From Paenibacillus sp. Root444D2 (GTDB lineage Bacteria > Bacillota > Bacilli > Paenibacillales > NBRC-103111), in NCBI RefSeq assembly GCF_001426375.1, contig NZ_LMEO01000045.1:929173-993172 (forward strand): 64,000 nucleotides of DNA, read 5' to 3'. A program made the position numbers and the translations under genes. Shown piece after piece: positions 50,395 through 58,029 of this stretch (position 1 is its first letter; the number at the start of each line of letters is the position of its first letter). The notes beneath the pieces were generated by a model. The model was not told the DNA's origin, ran no database searches, and worked only from the letters and a program-made list of their open reading frames with translations.

Positions 50395-52152
50395 CTAATC
50401 GAATGGAATGATTGTATTCCCCTGTCTAACATCCAGGATTATTTCGTGAAACGATAATCCGAACCTCTGTTTGAATCTTATCGAACGAATGGTTCCGTTA
50501 TTACTAGGAATACCCATCTTTGAAGGCAGCTGCGTAATCAGTACTGTTAACCCTTTACAAGGATGCTGTGCCGAGATGTAAAGCTGCTTTCCTTCATTTG
50601 TTCCTGGTTGCACGGATACGTCAATCCCCCGTTTTATCTGAAGCCAGCGAAATAACTGCTCACTTGTCCACCAATGCAATCCCTGCATCCTTCCGTAGTT
50701 CGCCAGATCAACCAAAGCAGGTCCCACTTCTTCGTTAACCAAAGCCGCCGGATGAAACAAAAAGTGAACCACGCCATTCACTTGGGCAGAAAGCTCGATA
50801 ATCGATTGAGCCTCTTTCAAAGTGCATCGCAGTGAAGTTGGCGGGTCCCACGCCAGTGTCGGAAGGCTGAACACCTGCATAAGCCTATTCCTCTCAAGGG
50901 CATTGCTGACTGGTATATAGGGGTGGCAAGTACCCGCAAGAAAACCTTTATTGCCTTGCTTCGTTCCTCCCTTACTTTGCTCAACAGCAATGCCGGCACG
51001 TTCACACCATTGGTAAAATTGAATGTCTCCCTCCCACCTGAGATAATGGTTCTTATTTGTTTTAATGCTCACCCTATTTTTCAATTGTTGGTTGAGCCTA
51101 TCAAGTTGTAAGTTAAAATGCTCTTCATCCCATAAACTATTTTCTTCCGTACTCAGGGCGTTGTAATGCAGTGCGATCTCATGTCCAGCTTCTATCATCT
51201 TCTCATAAACGCTTTGAGGATATCCTGGCATAATTACGCACCAAGTAGAATGGATATCAGCTTCCAACAATTTTTCCAGCATTAGCTCAGCGGCATCAAT
51301 CGAATTTCCATCTGAGTCATGCGAGATATGACCAATACCGTCTATTCCCTCGGGCCAGAACCATGAATGCACCATCGCCTCCCCCATTTTTTCATGCAAC
51401 AGATGTAGTGTACGAATGAAAAAAATCCTCATTTCATCTACGATGGGGTACATAAAAAAAGCAGCGGACATAGGGTCCGCCTTGTCACGATCATGCAGCC
51501 AATCCAATACCGAGCCATCGTCCGTTTTCAGAATGTCATCATCAACCGATGCTGTTCCGTCCGACGCTGGTAAACCGTCCTTTTCTACAGAAATTCCTTG
51601 TTGGATCATGCAAAACGACTTTGCAATATCAAAGCAAATCATGGCTGCATAGCTAGATGCATAGGGTCTCATCGTGAAGGCAGGAAAAAGAGAAACTTCG
51701 CCGTTTCTGCGAATCAGCGAACCCAGCGCCTCTGTGTCCGGACACGGTTCAACTAATGACGCACCGAAAAAGTGAAAAGAACTTCTCAGGGATTCCGCTA
51801 GCTTACAATCATTCCACTGAATCCAACCTTCCTGAATCTTTTTTCCTTCAGGCTTATTTAAGCCAAGCACATCATGAAGACCGAATGAAGACCCTATGGT
51901 CAGAACACTGTTACCGTTTTCACAATACTGTTTGAAAATTGAGGGCCATTCTGAATGATCATCCAACCCAACCACAATCGTAATCCCGCTTGGTTGATGT
52001 TCCATCCATGAATTCGGCGTCCATTTGCTAAAGACAATCCCAAGATAGTTTAAAATCTCGAACATATACGGGGTATAATCGTTTCTTCCTTGCTTCCAAC
52101 TTTTCTCGGCTTGCTGCTCATTCCAAACCACGTGAATCATCTGAATACTCAT
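50395..52152 (-). CDS. Polysaccharide-deacetylase-fold (NodB-like) protein (paralog of 25875-27563)
   Basis: A 585-residue cytoplasmic protein. Its first part is amidotransferase-like. The NodB-like motifs are GHISHDSDGN, IHSTWCVIMPGYP, GHEIALHYNALS and VHFLFHPAAL, the same unusual set as in the paralog. There is no signal peptide. The start overlaps the NagB-like stop by 4 bases (ATGA), so it is translationally coupled to it. It ends the long run that begins with the sdhB-like gene. It likely removes acyl groups from a sugar inside the cell, possibly just before NagB acts (inference). Confidence 0.65.
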   Translation of the reverse strand: MSIQMIHVVWNEQQAEKSWKQGRNDYTPYMFEILNYLGIVFSKWTPNSWMEHQPSGITIVVGLDDHSEWPSIFKQYCENGNSVLTIGSSFGLHDVLGLNKPEGKKIQEGWIQWNDCKLAESLRSSFHFFGASLVEPCPDTEALGSLIRRNGEVSLFPAFTMRPYASSYAAMICFDIAKSFCMIQQGISVEKDGLPASDGTASVDDDILKTDDGSVLDWLHDRDKADPMSAAFFMYPIVDEMRIFFIRTLHLLHEKMGEAMVHSWFWPEGIDGIGHISHDSDGNSIDAAELMLEKLLEADIHSTWCVIMPGYPQSVYEKMIEAGHEIALHYNALSTEENSLWDEEHFNLQLDRLNQQLKNRVSIKTNKNHYLRWEGDIQFYQWCERAGIAVEQSKGGTKQGNKGFLAGTCHPYIPVSNALERNRLMQVFSLPTLAWDPPTSLRCTLKEAQSIIELSAQVNGVVHFLFHPAALVNEEVGPALVDLANYGRMQGLHWWTSEQLFRWLQIKRGIDVSVQPGTNEGKQLYISAQHPCKGLTVLITQLPSKMGIPSNNGTIRSIRFKQRFGLSFHEIILDVRQGNTIIPFD

Positions 52153-52916
52153 AGATCCTCTAGGACGGTTGAATAACTTTCATCATCCAAATAAATTTTG
52201 AAGCATTTGGCCTGACGAAGTAAGGAGGCGGGACATTGAACGTCTATCGGCCCGTATAACGTTTTACGAACGGCATCCCGTTTTCTTTTGCCAGGTACGG
52301 TACAAAAAATCAAGGAAGCGGATAGAATTGTGGGAATCGTCAAAGTAACGGCTTCAGAGGGAACCTGTTCGTACGTTTCGAAGCAGTCGTCGTGAACCTG
52401 CTGCATGCGACTGGCTTCGTCGAGCTTTACAACTTTTACGGCTAGCGGATCCTTAAAATCAGCCGTATGCGGATCGTTGAACGCGATATGACCGTTTTCC
52501 CCTATACCGATACAGGCAATATCAAGGGGATGCGCTTGAAGCAATTGACTGTACCGTTCACATTCATCAGCGGAGTTGTTCATGCCATTAATGGCATGAA
52601 ATTGTTTCGGTACTCGCAGGTTAAACAGCTTTTCTCTTAGGAAGTTCGAAAAACTTTGTGAGGCTTCTTCGGAAAGACCTATGTACTCATCCAGATGAAA
52701 ACAGACAATACGCCCCCATTGTATGCTTGTATCGGCCCGAAGGGCATCCAGAAATTCATTCTGTGAAGGCGCTGACGCAAAAGCTACGGAGATGGTTTCT
52801 TTTTGTGTAAGCAGTGTTTTCATGCAGGATGCCACACCCTCAGCTACAGACTTACCCAATTCCTTGCGTGACGGATAGTGCCAGACTTCCATTTGACTGA
52901 CAATAGACTGATTCAT
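52149..52916 (-). CDS. Glucosamine-6-phosphate deaminase/isomerase (NagB)-like protein
   Basis: A 255-residue NagB-fold protein. FHLDEYIGL carries the catalytic Asp (usual MDEYVGL) and CIGIGENGHIAFNDP is the phosphate/active-site loop (usual GxDGHIAFNEP). EAVTLTIPTILSA and CPASLLRQ follow as in the family. NagB converts glucosamine 6-phosphate to fructose 6-phosphate and ammonia. The Asn for Asp change in the loop and GKRKRDA differ from true NagB, so an isomerase of another amino sugar phosphate is possible. It is nine bases from the fumarase beta gene and overlaps the deacetylase-fold gene. The NagA-like gene is 28 kb away. Confidence 0.85.
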   Translation of the reverse strand: MNQSIVSQMEVWHYPSRKELGKSVAEGVASCMKTLLTQKETISVAFASAPSQNEFLDALRADTSIQWGRIVCFHLDEYIGLSEEASQSFSNFLREKLFNLRVPKQFHAINGMNNSADECERYSQLLQAHPLDIACIGIGENGHIAFNDPHTADFKDPLAVKVVKLDEASRMQQVHDDCFETYEQVPSEAVTLTIPTILSASLIFCTVPGKRKRDAVRKTLYGPIDVQCPASLLRQAKCFKIYLDDESYSTVLEDL

Positions 52917-52925
52917 GGTACCCTC

Positions 52926-53546
52926 CTATTCTGTATGACTCTTATGAATTCCCATTCTCTCATAAACCTTATCCAAATTATTTACGGCTTGAGCTTTCAC
53001 ATCTTTATACAGATTTCCTCCATAGCTGTCCACAGAAACGAGCAGTGGTCCGAAGTTTTTGACTCGCAGCTTCCAAATCGCTTCCGGCATTAAATCTTCC
53101 CACCACACATCTTCTATTTCTTCAATTTGAGTGGTTTCAAGTGCGGCTGCTCCACCGACGATCGAGAAGTAAACGCCCCCAATATCGACACAGGCTTGTG
53201 CTCCGGGTTCAAGCATCCCGCCTTTGCCGGTAATTGCCTTAACCCCGAATCGTTCGAACAATCCTCTTACAAAACGATCCATTCTCGTACTGGTTGTTGT
53301 TCCGATACATACCTTTTCATATTTACCATTTTCCAGTTCCTTAACCCCTGGTGCTGTATGTATGGTTACAGCTCCACTTAGTTGCGGGATTAAATCTTCC
53401 GGCGGATCAATCTTATGATCAAAAATCCGGATCAAGTTAGCGTCACGGATTCCAAAGATATGACCATCGACAGTAACGGTGTCTCCCGCACGAAGTTTCT
53501 TTACAAACTCGTCTGTCATGGGCGTCTGTAAATGATGGTGTGCCAT
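52926..53546 (-). CDS. Class I fumarase / L-tartrate dehydratase, beta subunit
   Basis: A 206-residue protein matching the C-terminal (beta) half of iron-sulfur class I hydrolyases. RAGDTVTVDGHIFGIRDAN, GAVTIHTAPGVK, IGTTTSTRMDRF and AITGKGGM are typical. Together with the alpha subunit immediately upstream it hydrates or dehydrates a trans-dicarboxylate such as fumarate, or tartrate or another hydroxydicarboxylate. AAGGAGGA precedes the ATG. It lies 9 bases before the NagB-like gene. Confidence 0.9.
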   Translation of the reverse strand: MAHHHLQTPMTDEFVKKLRAGDTVTVDGHIFGIRDANLIRIFDHKIDPPEDLIPQLSGAVTIHTAPGVKELENGKYEKVCIGTTTSTRMDRFVRGLFERFGVKAITGKGGMLEPGAQACVDIGGVYFSIVGGAAALETTQIEEIEDVWWEDLMPEAIWKLRVKNFGPLLVSVDSYGGNLYKDVKAQAVNNLDKVYERMGIHKSHTE

Positions 53547-53561
53547 GGAAATCCTCCTTCT

Positions 53562-54467
53562 TTAGTAACTAATTACAACCAATTGATTTTCTTCAAAGGT
53601 AGCTCTTATCCGGCGTGCAGGCCAGCACATCATATTGACGGCAACCGGATTCATCGTAATATGTGTATCAGCCGTTTCGATATGAACGGCAAGCGCCGTA
53701 ACAGCCCCTCCCAATCCATTCGGACCAATTCCGGTCAGGTTAATCGCATCCAGCAGTTCTTCTTCAAGTGCCGCAATGGTCGGATCGGGGTTAGGCTTAC
53801 CAATCTCTCTTGCCGCAGCTTTCTTGGCCAATGCCGTACAGAGGTCTGCCGTACCGCCCATTCCCACCCCTACTAAGGTTGGAGGACATGGATTCGCACC
53901 TGAATTGATTACGCAATCAATAATAAATTTTTTCGCGCCATTAAGCCCTTCAGCCGGATATAACATTTTGAGATAACTCATATTTTCAGATCCGGAACCT
54001 TTGGGCAGCGCCATCAACTCGATGGACGATCCCTGGGCAAACTCCCAATTGAGCACTGGAACTTTCTTACCGATAGCCGTTCCTGTATTTTTACGGGTAA
54101 TCGTATCACATACACTGGAGCGTAAAGGATGCTCCAAAGTTGCTCTTTTCGTACCTTCACGAATGGCTTCTTCCAGTCGGATCCCATCGAAACGAACATT
54201 TCTGCCGATTTTAATGAAATACACAGGTATGCCCGTATCCTGGCAAATCAGCATATTTTCTTCGTCCGCCACATCAATATTTTTTAAGATTGTACTTAGA
54301 ATTTGTTTTCCAGTCTCATATGTTTCCTTATCATAAGCCCGCTGTACAGCTGCCCGAATATCAGGAGGAAGATCTTTTAAAGACCGAATATATATTTCCT
54401 TACATGCTTCCTCTATTTCCTTATAGGTCTTTTCCTCAACTTGCCAGTTCGATTGCATAGTGCTCAT
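53562..54467 (-). CDS. Class I fumarase / L-tartrate dehydratase, alpha subunit
   Basis: ATG 54467 is better spaced from GGGAGG than ATG 54473; the product is 301 residues. CQDTGIPVYF, TRKNTGTAIGKKVP, SENMSYLKMLYPAEG and NSGANPCPPTLVGVGMGGT are the family core. The Cys in CQDTG, NPCPP and others can ligate the [4Fe-4S] cluster that binds the substrate. It works with the beta subunit that follows 15 bases later. Its position after an sdhBACD-like set links it to C4-dicarboxylate (or sulfo-dicarboxylate) metabolism. Confidence 0.92.
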   Translation of the reverse strand: MSTMQSNWQVEEKTYKEIEEACKEIYIRSLKDLPPDIRAAVQRAYDKETYETGKQILSTILKNIDVADEENMLICQDTGIPVYFIKIGRNVRFDGIRLEEAIREGTKRATLEHPLRSSVCDTITRKNTGTAIGKKVPVLNWEFAQGSSIELMALPKGSGSENMSYLKMLYPAEGLNGAKKFIIDCVINSGANPCPPTLVGVGMGGTADLCTALAKKAAAREIGKPNPDPTIAALEEELLDAINLTGIGPNGLGGAVTALAVHIETADTHITMNPVAVNMMCWPARRIRATFEENQLVVISY

Positions 54468-54488
54468 CCCCATACCTCCCCAGTTTTA

Positions 54489-54851
54489 TTAACCCATGGT
54501 CATAATTTTAATTAAAGCAGCTCCACCCCAAAGTGAAAATACAATTCCAATCATCATCAATCCTAAGCTCCAACGTCTAATTAGACGACTGTTGCTTGTA
54601 TAATCAAGAACGATATTGCGGACACCGTTTAACCCATGAAATAACGCAAGAGCAAGCAAACTAAAATCCAAGGCGATATACCCAATCGTCCGCAAACGTT
54701 CTATTAAATTCGGATAGCTCGGATGCACGTCGGGATGAGCATAGTGCAGGCTCCACATATGAACTGCAATTAAAAAAATAAGGGCGACACCGCTGACTCT
54801 TTGAAAAAACCAAGCGAGAACATTTCTTCTTATTTTAGATGCCGTATCCAT
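54489..54851 (-). CDS. sdhD: Succinate dehydrogenase membrane anchor-like subunit (SdhD type)
   Basis: A 120-residue protein with three transmembrane helices. FFQRVSGVALIFLIAVHMWS gives the quinone-site Arg/Ser-type loop and a His for heme. LALFHGLNGVRNIVLDY gives a second His with the H-x-x-N-G-x-R motif. With the SdhC-like protein it should anchor the flavoprotein and iron-sulfur subunits in the membrane and pass electrons to or from quinone. Bacillales usually have one larger cytochrome b558 instead, so a two-subunit anchor here is unusual. It follows a 29-base-loop hairpin repeat. Confidence 0.82.
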   Translation of the reverse strand: MDTASKIRRNVLAWFFQRVSGVALIFLIAVHMWSLHYAHPDVHPSYPNLIERLRTIGYIALDFSLLALALFHGLNGVRNIVLDYTSNSRLIRRWSLGLMMIGIVFSLWGGAALIKIMTMG

Positions 54852-54880
54852 AGTTATATCTCCTTCCTAATTAGGTATGG

Positions 54881-54937
54881 GGTCCCCGAAAAGTAATAGG
54901 AATAAGCTACAAAGCATAACGTCACTTTTTGGGGTTT
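54881..54937 (-). repeat. Structured intergenic repeat, copy 1 (between sdhC and sdhD)
   Basis: CCCCGAAAAGT (54884-54894) and ACTTTTTGGGG (54924-54934) are 11-base complementary arms (one non-Watson-Crick position) around a 29-base loop. GGGG immediately before the left arm makes an alternative GGGG/CCCC pairing possible. Copy 2 (55382-55440) has the same geometry. Confidence 0.85.
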
Positions 54938-54939
54938 TG

Positions 54940-55353
54940 TTAAAGGAACGCTCGAGTAAACAGCCAAATAAATATAACTACAGCAAGACAACAAATGAGC
55001 GCAAACAACTCTTTTTGTCTTTTAACAAAAAAGCCCATATCCATTAACACCAATCGAATCCCGTTTAAAGAATGAATAATTACACCAGCAAGAATGATTA
55101 AATCAAAAAAGAGAAAGACAGGATTATGAAAAAGAACCTGAAAGACTCCTTTAAAAGCTTCCTCCCCCATGAACATAGCCATTCCCATCGTCCCAATGTG
55201 GGCAAGTAAATATAGTAATAACCCTACCCCGGAAATGCGGTGAACAAGCCAAGCTTTCATCCCTACGGAATGGCGTCGCAATACATCTACCTTTGAAATC
55301 TGGGGATCTACGTCAACTAATCTGTGATCTTTCGTTATTTTTACTTCCTGCAT
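54940..55353 (-). CDS. sdhC: Succinate dehydrogenase cytochrome b-like subunit (SdhC type)
   Basis: ATG 55353 is chosen because AGGAGG lies ten bases upstream. The product is 137 residues with three helices: VHRISGVGLLLYLLAHIGTM (heme/quinone-site His and Arg-Ile-Ser-Gly), VFLFFDLIILAGVIIHSLNG (second His), and a C-terminal helix. It is the other half of the membrane anchor. The gene is flanked on both sides by copies of the same intergenic repeat, and its stop is only six bases from copy 1. Confidence 0.85.
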   Translation of the reverse strand: MQEVKITKDHRLVDVDPQISKVDVLRRHSVGMKAWLVHRISGVGLLLYLLAHIGTMGMAMFMGEEAFKGVFQVLFHNPVFLFFDLIILAGVIIHSLNGIRLVLMDMGFFVKRQKELFALICCLAVVIFIWLFTRAFL

Positions 55354-55381
55354 CTGTTTTACACCTCCTACTGTTAATTTC

Positions 55382-55440
55382 GGGGCCCCCACAAAGTAAT
55401 CGGAATATGCTTCATAGCTTGGTGTCACTTTGTGGGGTAT
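55382..55440 (-). repeat. Structured intergenic repeat, copy 2 (between sdhA and sdhC)
   Basis: CCCCACAAAGT (55387-55397) and ACTTTGTGGGG (55427-55437) are perfect 11-base complementary arms around a 29-base loop. Compared with copy 1, two stem columns differ, one as a compensated pair. GGGG precedes the left arm, as in copy 1. Loops share AATnGGAATA and GCT/AGC bases. No T-run follows on the minus strand, so it is not a standard terminator. Confidence 0.87.
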
Positions 55441-55447
55441 TGTTGTG

Positions 55448-57184
55448 TTAACTTGCTGCAACCTTAACTCTGGCAACTTCTCCAAATATTTCTTCAGGCT
55501 GCACATGAGTAAATTCAACATGATGAATCTCAGTCTCAGGCCCATTCTGGCCCTTTTTCATAAAAATATTTTTGAACCAATTCTCATTATCCGTTATAGG
55601 ACAATCTGTACGGAAGTGTGAACCCCGGCTTTCTGTACGCAAATAGGACGCTATGGCAATCATTTGTCCAATTTGTACGATGTTTTTAACATTCAATACT
55701 TCATGCCATGCGAGGTTATAATCTCTTACTCCAGCTACACTAATTCGATTCACACGTTCAGCATACTCCGCTAACTTATCAATGGCATATTTCAGATCAA
55801 GGCCATTTCTTACGAGACCTACCTTCTCCCACATCAAGTCGCCAACTTCTTTGCGCAATTGAAAAGGGTTCTCGCCTTTTTCCCGTTTGAACGGCTGCAT
55901 CATTTGTTCAACAAACAGATCAACCTGACTTTCAGACACCTTATGGCGTTTCACCGCCATCACATATTCAGCAGCAGCATCTCCGGCGCGTGCTCCAAAA
56001 ACCGTAGAGTCTGCTACTCCGTTACCGCCAAGACGATTCGAACCATGAATCCCTCCAGCATCCTCTCCGGCAACAAACAATCCGGGGATTCCGCTAAAGC
56101 AATCCTTATCAATGGTGACTCCACCCATGTGGAAATGGCCAGTAGGACTTACATCCACGGGCTCCATACTTAAATCGCGACCCACATCTTTGCATCGATC
56201 AACCATGCCTGGGAACATTTGCAACACTTTTTCACGCCCCAAATGAGCAACCGATACTTGTACGCCGCCCAAACGAGTACCGCGTCCAGCCATAATTTCC
56301 ATGTACGCTGCTCGCGCTACACGGTCCCGCGTCGAACGCTCCATCCGTTCCGGATCATACTTTTGCATAAATCGTTCACCGAGTGAATTATAAAGGTGGC
56401 CGCCTGCTCCCCGAAGCCCTTCCTCCAATACGCCACCATTCAAACGCGAGTTTTCGGCAAGCAGTCCCGTAGGGTGGAATTGCATCATTTCCATATCTGT
56501 GAACTGAGCACCCGCCCGATAAGCCATTGCCATGCCGTCTGCAGCTTTTTCCAGGGATGGCGCAGCAATTCGGTACATACTTGCCCCGCCGCCAGTTCCG
56601 ATAATGACAGCCAAAGACTCTACCACGATAAATTTTCCTGTACGTAAATTTAGCATTAAACACCCTGCCACAACACTTTGATCGTCATTATATAAAAGCT
56701 CGACAGCGCGCACTTCATCCCAACAAGTGACACTTTCCTTCGCATAAAGTTGATCCCTTAACCGGTTAATAATTTCTATTCCCGTTAAATCTCCTCTATG
56801 TACCGTGCGGTCAAACGATTGTCCAGCAAAAGCCTTCTGATGTACCGTCCCATCCGGATTGCGGTCAAAGAAGCAGCCCATCTTCGTTTCCAACTCACGA
56901 ATTCGTTTGGGTGCGTCGCTGACTAAAGTCCACGCCAATTCTTGGTTGTTGATCATACCACCGCCCTTAAGCGTATCTTTGAAATGCATATCGATGGAAT
57001 CGTTCGGATTCAGAACGACATTATAACCGCCTTGAACCATTCGGGTACATCCGCTTTTTCCGACGAGTCCTTTTGCGGCTACAATGATCTTCAATTTCGG
57101 ATTGCGGTCATAAGCATGATGGGCAGCAAATAGACCCGCACCACCGCTGCCAAGAATGAGAATATCACAATGGACACGTTCCAT
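55448..57184 (-). CDS. sdhA: Succinate dehydrogenase/fumarate reductase-type flavoprotein, atypical FAD site
   Basis: A 578-residue FAD protein. GSGGAGLFAAHHA is the dinucleotide motif; MMQFHPTG, STRDRVARA, PTGHFHMGG and HGSNRLGGN give the dicarboxylate and FAD sites. E255-G-L-R258 matches the Glu/Arg proton relay of fumarate reductases. Two deviations stand out: Cys46 occupies the place of the His that covalently binds FAD, and RGAGG replaces the usual RGEGG (Ala260). Loss of the covalent link is known to hinder succinate oxidation while allowing fumarate reduction, so it may run reductively or on another substrate. It overlaps the sdhB stop by one base (TAATG). Confidence 0.88.
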   Translation of the reverse strand: MERVHCDILILGSGGAGLFAAHHAYDRNPKLKIIVAAKGLVGKSGCTRMVQGGYNVVLNPNDSIDMHFKDTLKGGGMINNQELAWTLVSDAPKRIRELETKMGCFFDRNPDGTVHQKAFAGQSFDRTVHRGDLTGIEIINRLRDQLYAKESVTCWDEVRAVELLYNDDQSVVAGCLMLNLRTGKFIVVESLAVIIGTGGGASMYRIAAPSLEKAADGMAMAYRAGAQFTDMEMMQFHPTGLLAENSRLNGGVLEEGLRGAGGHLYNSLGERFMQKYDPERMERSTRDRVARAAYMEIMAGRGTRLGGVQVSVAHLGREKVLQMFPGMVDRCKDVGRDLSMEPVDVSPTGHFHMGGVTIDKDCFSGIPGLFVAGEDAGGIHGSNRLGGNGVADSTVFGARAGDAAAEYVMAVKRHKVSESQVDLFVEQMMQPFKREKGENPFQLRKEVGDLMWEKVGLVRNGLDLKYAIDKLAEYAERVNRISVAGVRDYNLAWHEVLNVKNIVQIGQMIAIASYLRTESRGSHFRTDCPITDNENWFKNIFMKKGQNGPETEIHHVEFTHVQPEEIFGEVARVKVAAS

Positions 57185-57906
57185 TATTTACTCCCTCCCT
57201 TTAATGCAGCTGTAACCGCGCGTGATTTCAATTTTTGTATGGACCAAGTGGGAGCCAGCTTTTTCGGGCATACTTCCATGCAGTTGAATAGAGTATGACA
57301 TCGAAGAACGCCATCCTCACCAGCAGCCACCTCCATCCGTTGGCCAGTCCCTTGATCCCGTTCATCCGCTACTAGTGTATAGGCTCGATTTAATGCGGCA
57401 GGACCAATATAGCTATCATCCAAAGATACTAATGTACAGGCCGAATAACAGGCTCCACAGGTAATACAATCAATGTTCTGATCAATAATTTCACGACGGC
57501 CAGAGTCCGGAGGAATAACAGCAAAGTCAGTTGCTGCTTCTGCTGTTGGTACAAAATATGGTTTGATTCGCTGCCATTGTTTAAAGAAAGGGTCCATATT
57601 CACGGCAAGATCTTTAATGATCGGCAAATTCCTCAGTGGACGCACAGTAATCTCCGAGCCCAACTTTGCAATTTTTGTCCGGCAAGCGAGACCTTCTTTA
57701 TTATTCATGATCATGCCACAAGATCCGCACATGCCAAGACGGCAAGAACACCGAAATGAAATCGATTGATCCTGTTCGGTAAGAATAATAAATAGCGCAT
57801 CCAATACTGTCATATTCTCTTTCGCATCCACCGCATAGGTATCGTACCTGGCCTCCGAATCAATATCCGGAAGATAGCGAAGCACTTTGATTTTGACATC
57901 TGCCAC
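57184..57906 (-). CDS. sdhB: Succinate dehydrogenase/fumarate reductase iron-sulfur subunit
   Basis: GTG 57906 has AGGAGG six bases upstream; the ATG at 57921 would overlap that site. The product is 240 residues. CSCRLGMCGSCGMIM with a later Cys forms the [2Fe-2S] site, CITCGACYSAC a [4Fe-4S] site and CHTLFNCMEVCPKKL the [3Fe-4S]-type third site. It carries electrons between the flavoprotein and the membrane anchor. It is the first gene of the operon, 63 bases from a good divergent promoter. Gene order B-A-C-D differs from the usual Bacillales C-A-B. Confidence 0.93.
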   Translation of the reverse strand: MADVKIKVLRYLPDIDSEARYDTYAVDAKENMTVLDALFIILTEQDQSISFRCSCRLGMCGSCGMIMNNKEGLACRTKIAKLGSEITVRPLRNLPIIKDLAVNMDPFFKQWQRIKPYFVPTAEAATDFAVIPPDSGRREIIDQNIDCITCGACYSACTLVSLDDSYIGPAALNRAYTLVADERDQGTGQRMEVAAGEDGVLRCHTLFNCMEVCPKKLAPTWSIQKLKSRAVTAALKGGSK

Positions 57907-57952
57907 AAGGATCCTCCTCATTTCAAAATCTTTTCATCAATACATTGTATTC

Positions 57953-57990
57953 AATCGTTATAATTTGTATTATAATGTTATAGAACGATT
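57953..57990. promoter_or_regulatory. Dyad operator candidate between sdhB and the GntR gene
   Basis: AATCGTT (57953-57959) and AACGATT (57984-57990) are inverted arms 24 bases apart. They bracket the -10 boxes of both directions (TATAAT on minus 57974-57969; on plus 57959-57964 or 57971-57976). The right arm covers the spacer of the minus-strand promoter. The adjacent GntR/HutC protein is the obvious candidate ligand. Confidence 0.5.
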
Positions 57991-57996
57991 CGTCAA
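57969..57996 (-). promoter_or_regulatory. Sigma-A promoter for the sdhBACD-fumarase operon
   Basis: On the minus strand TTGACG (57996-57991), a 16-base spacer and TATAAT (57974-57969) make a strong sigma-A promoter. Transcription would start near 57962 and give a leader of about 55 bases to the GTG at 57906. Confidence 0.75.
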
Positions 57997-58029
57997 TCAT
58001 TAATTTTTGATTAGGAGGCTTATTTTTAT

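Noticed and set aside
54881..55440. The paired hairpins as ordinary terminators inside the sdh operon
   Set aside because: There is no T-run after either hairpin on the minus strand, and ending transcription there would cut the complex genes apart.
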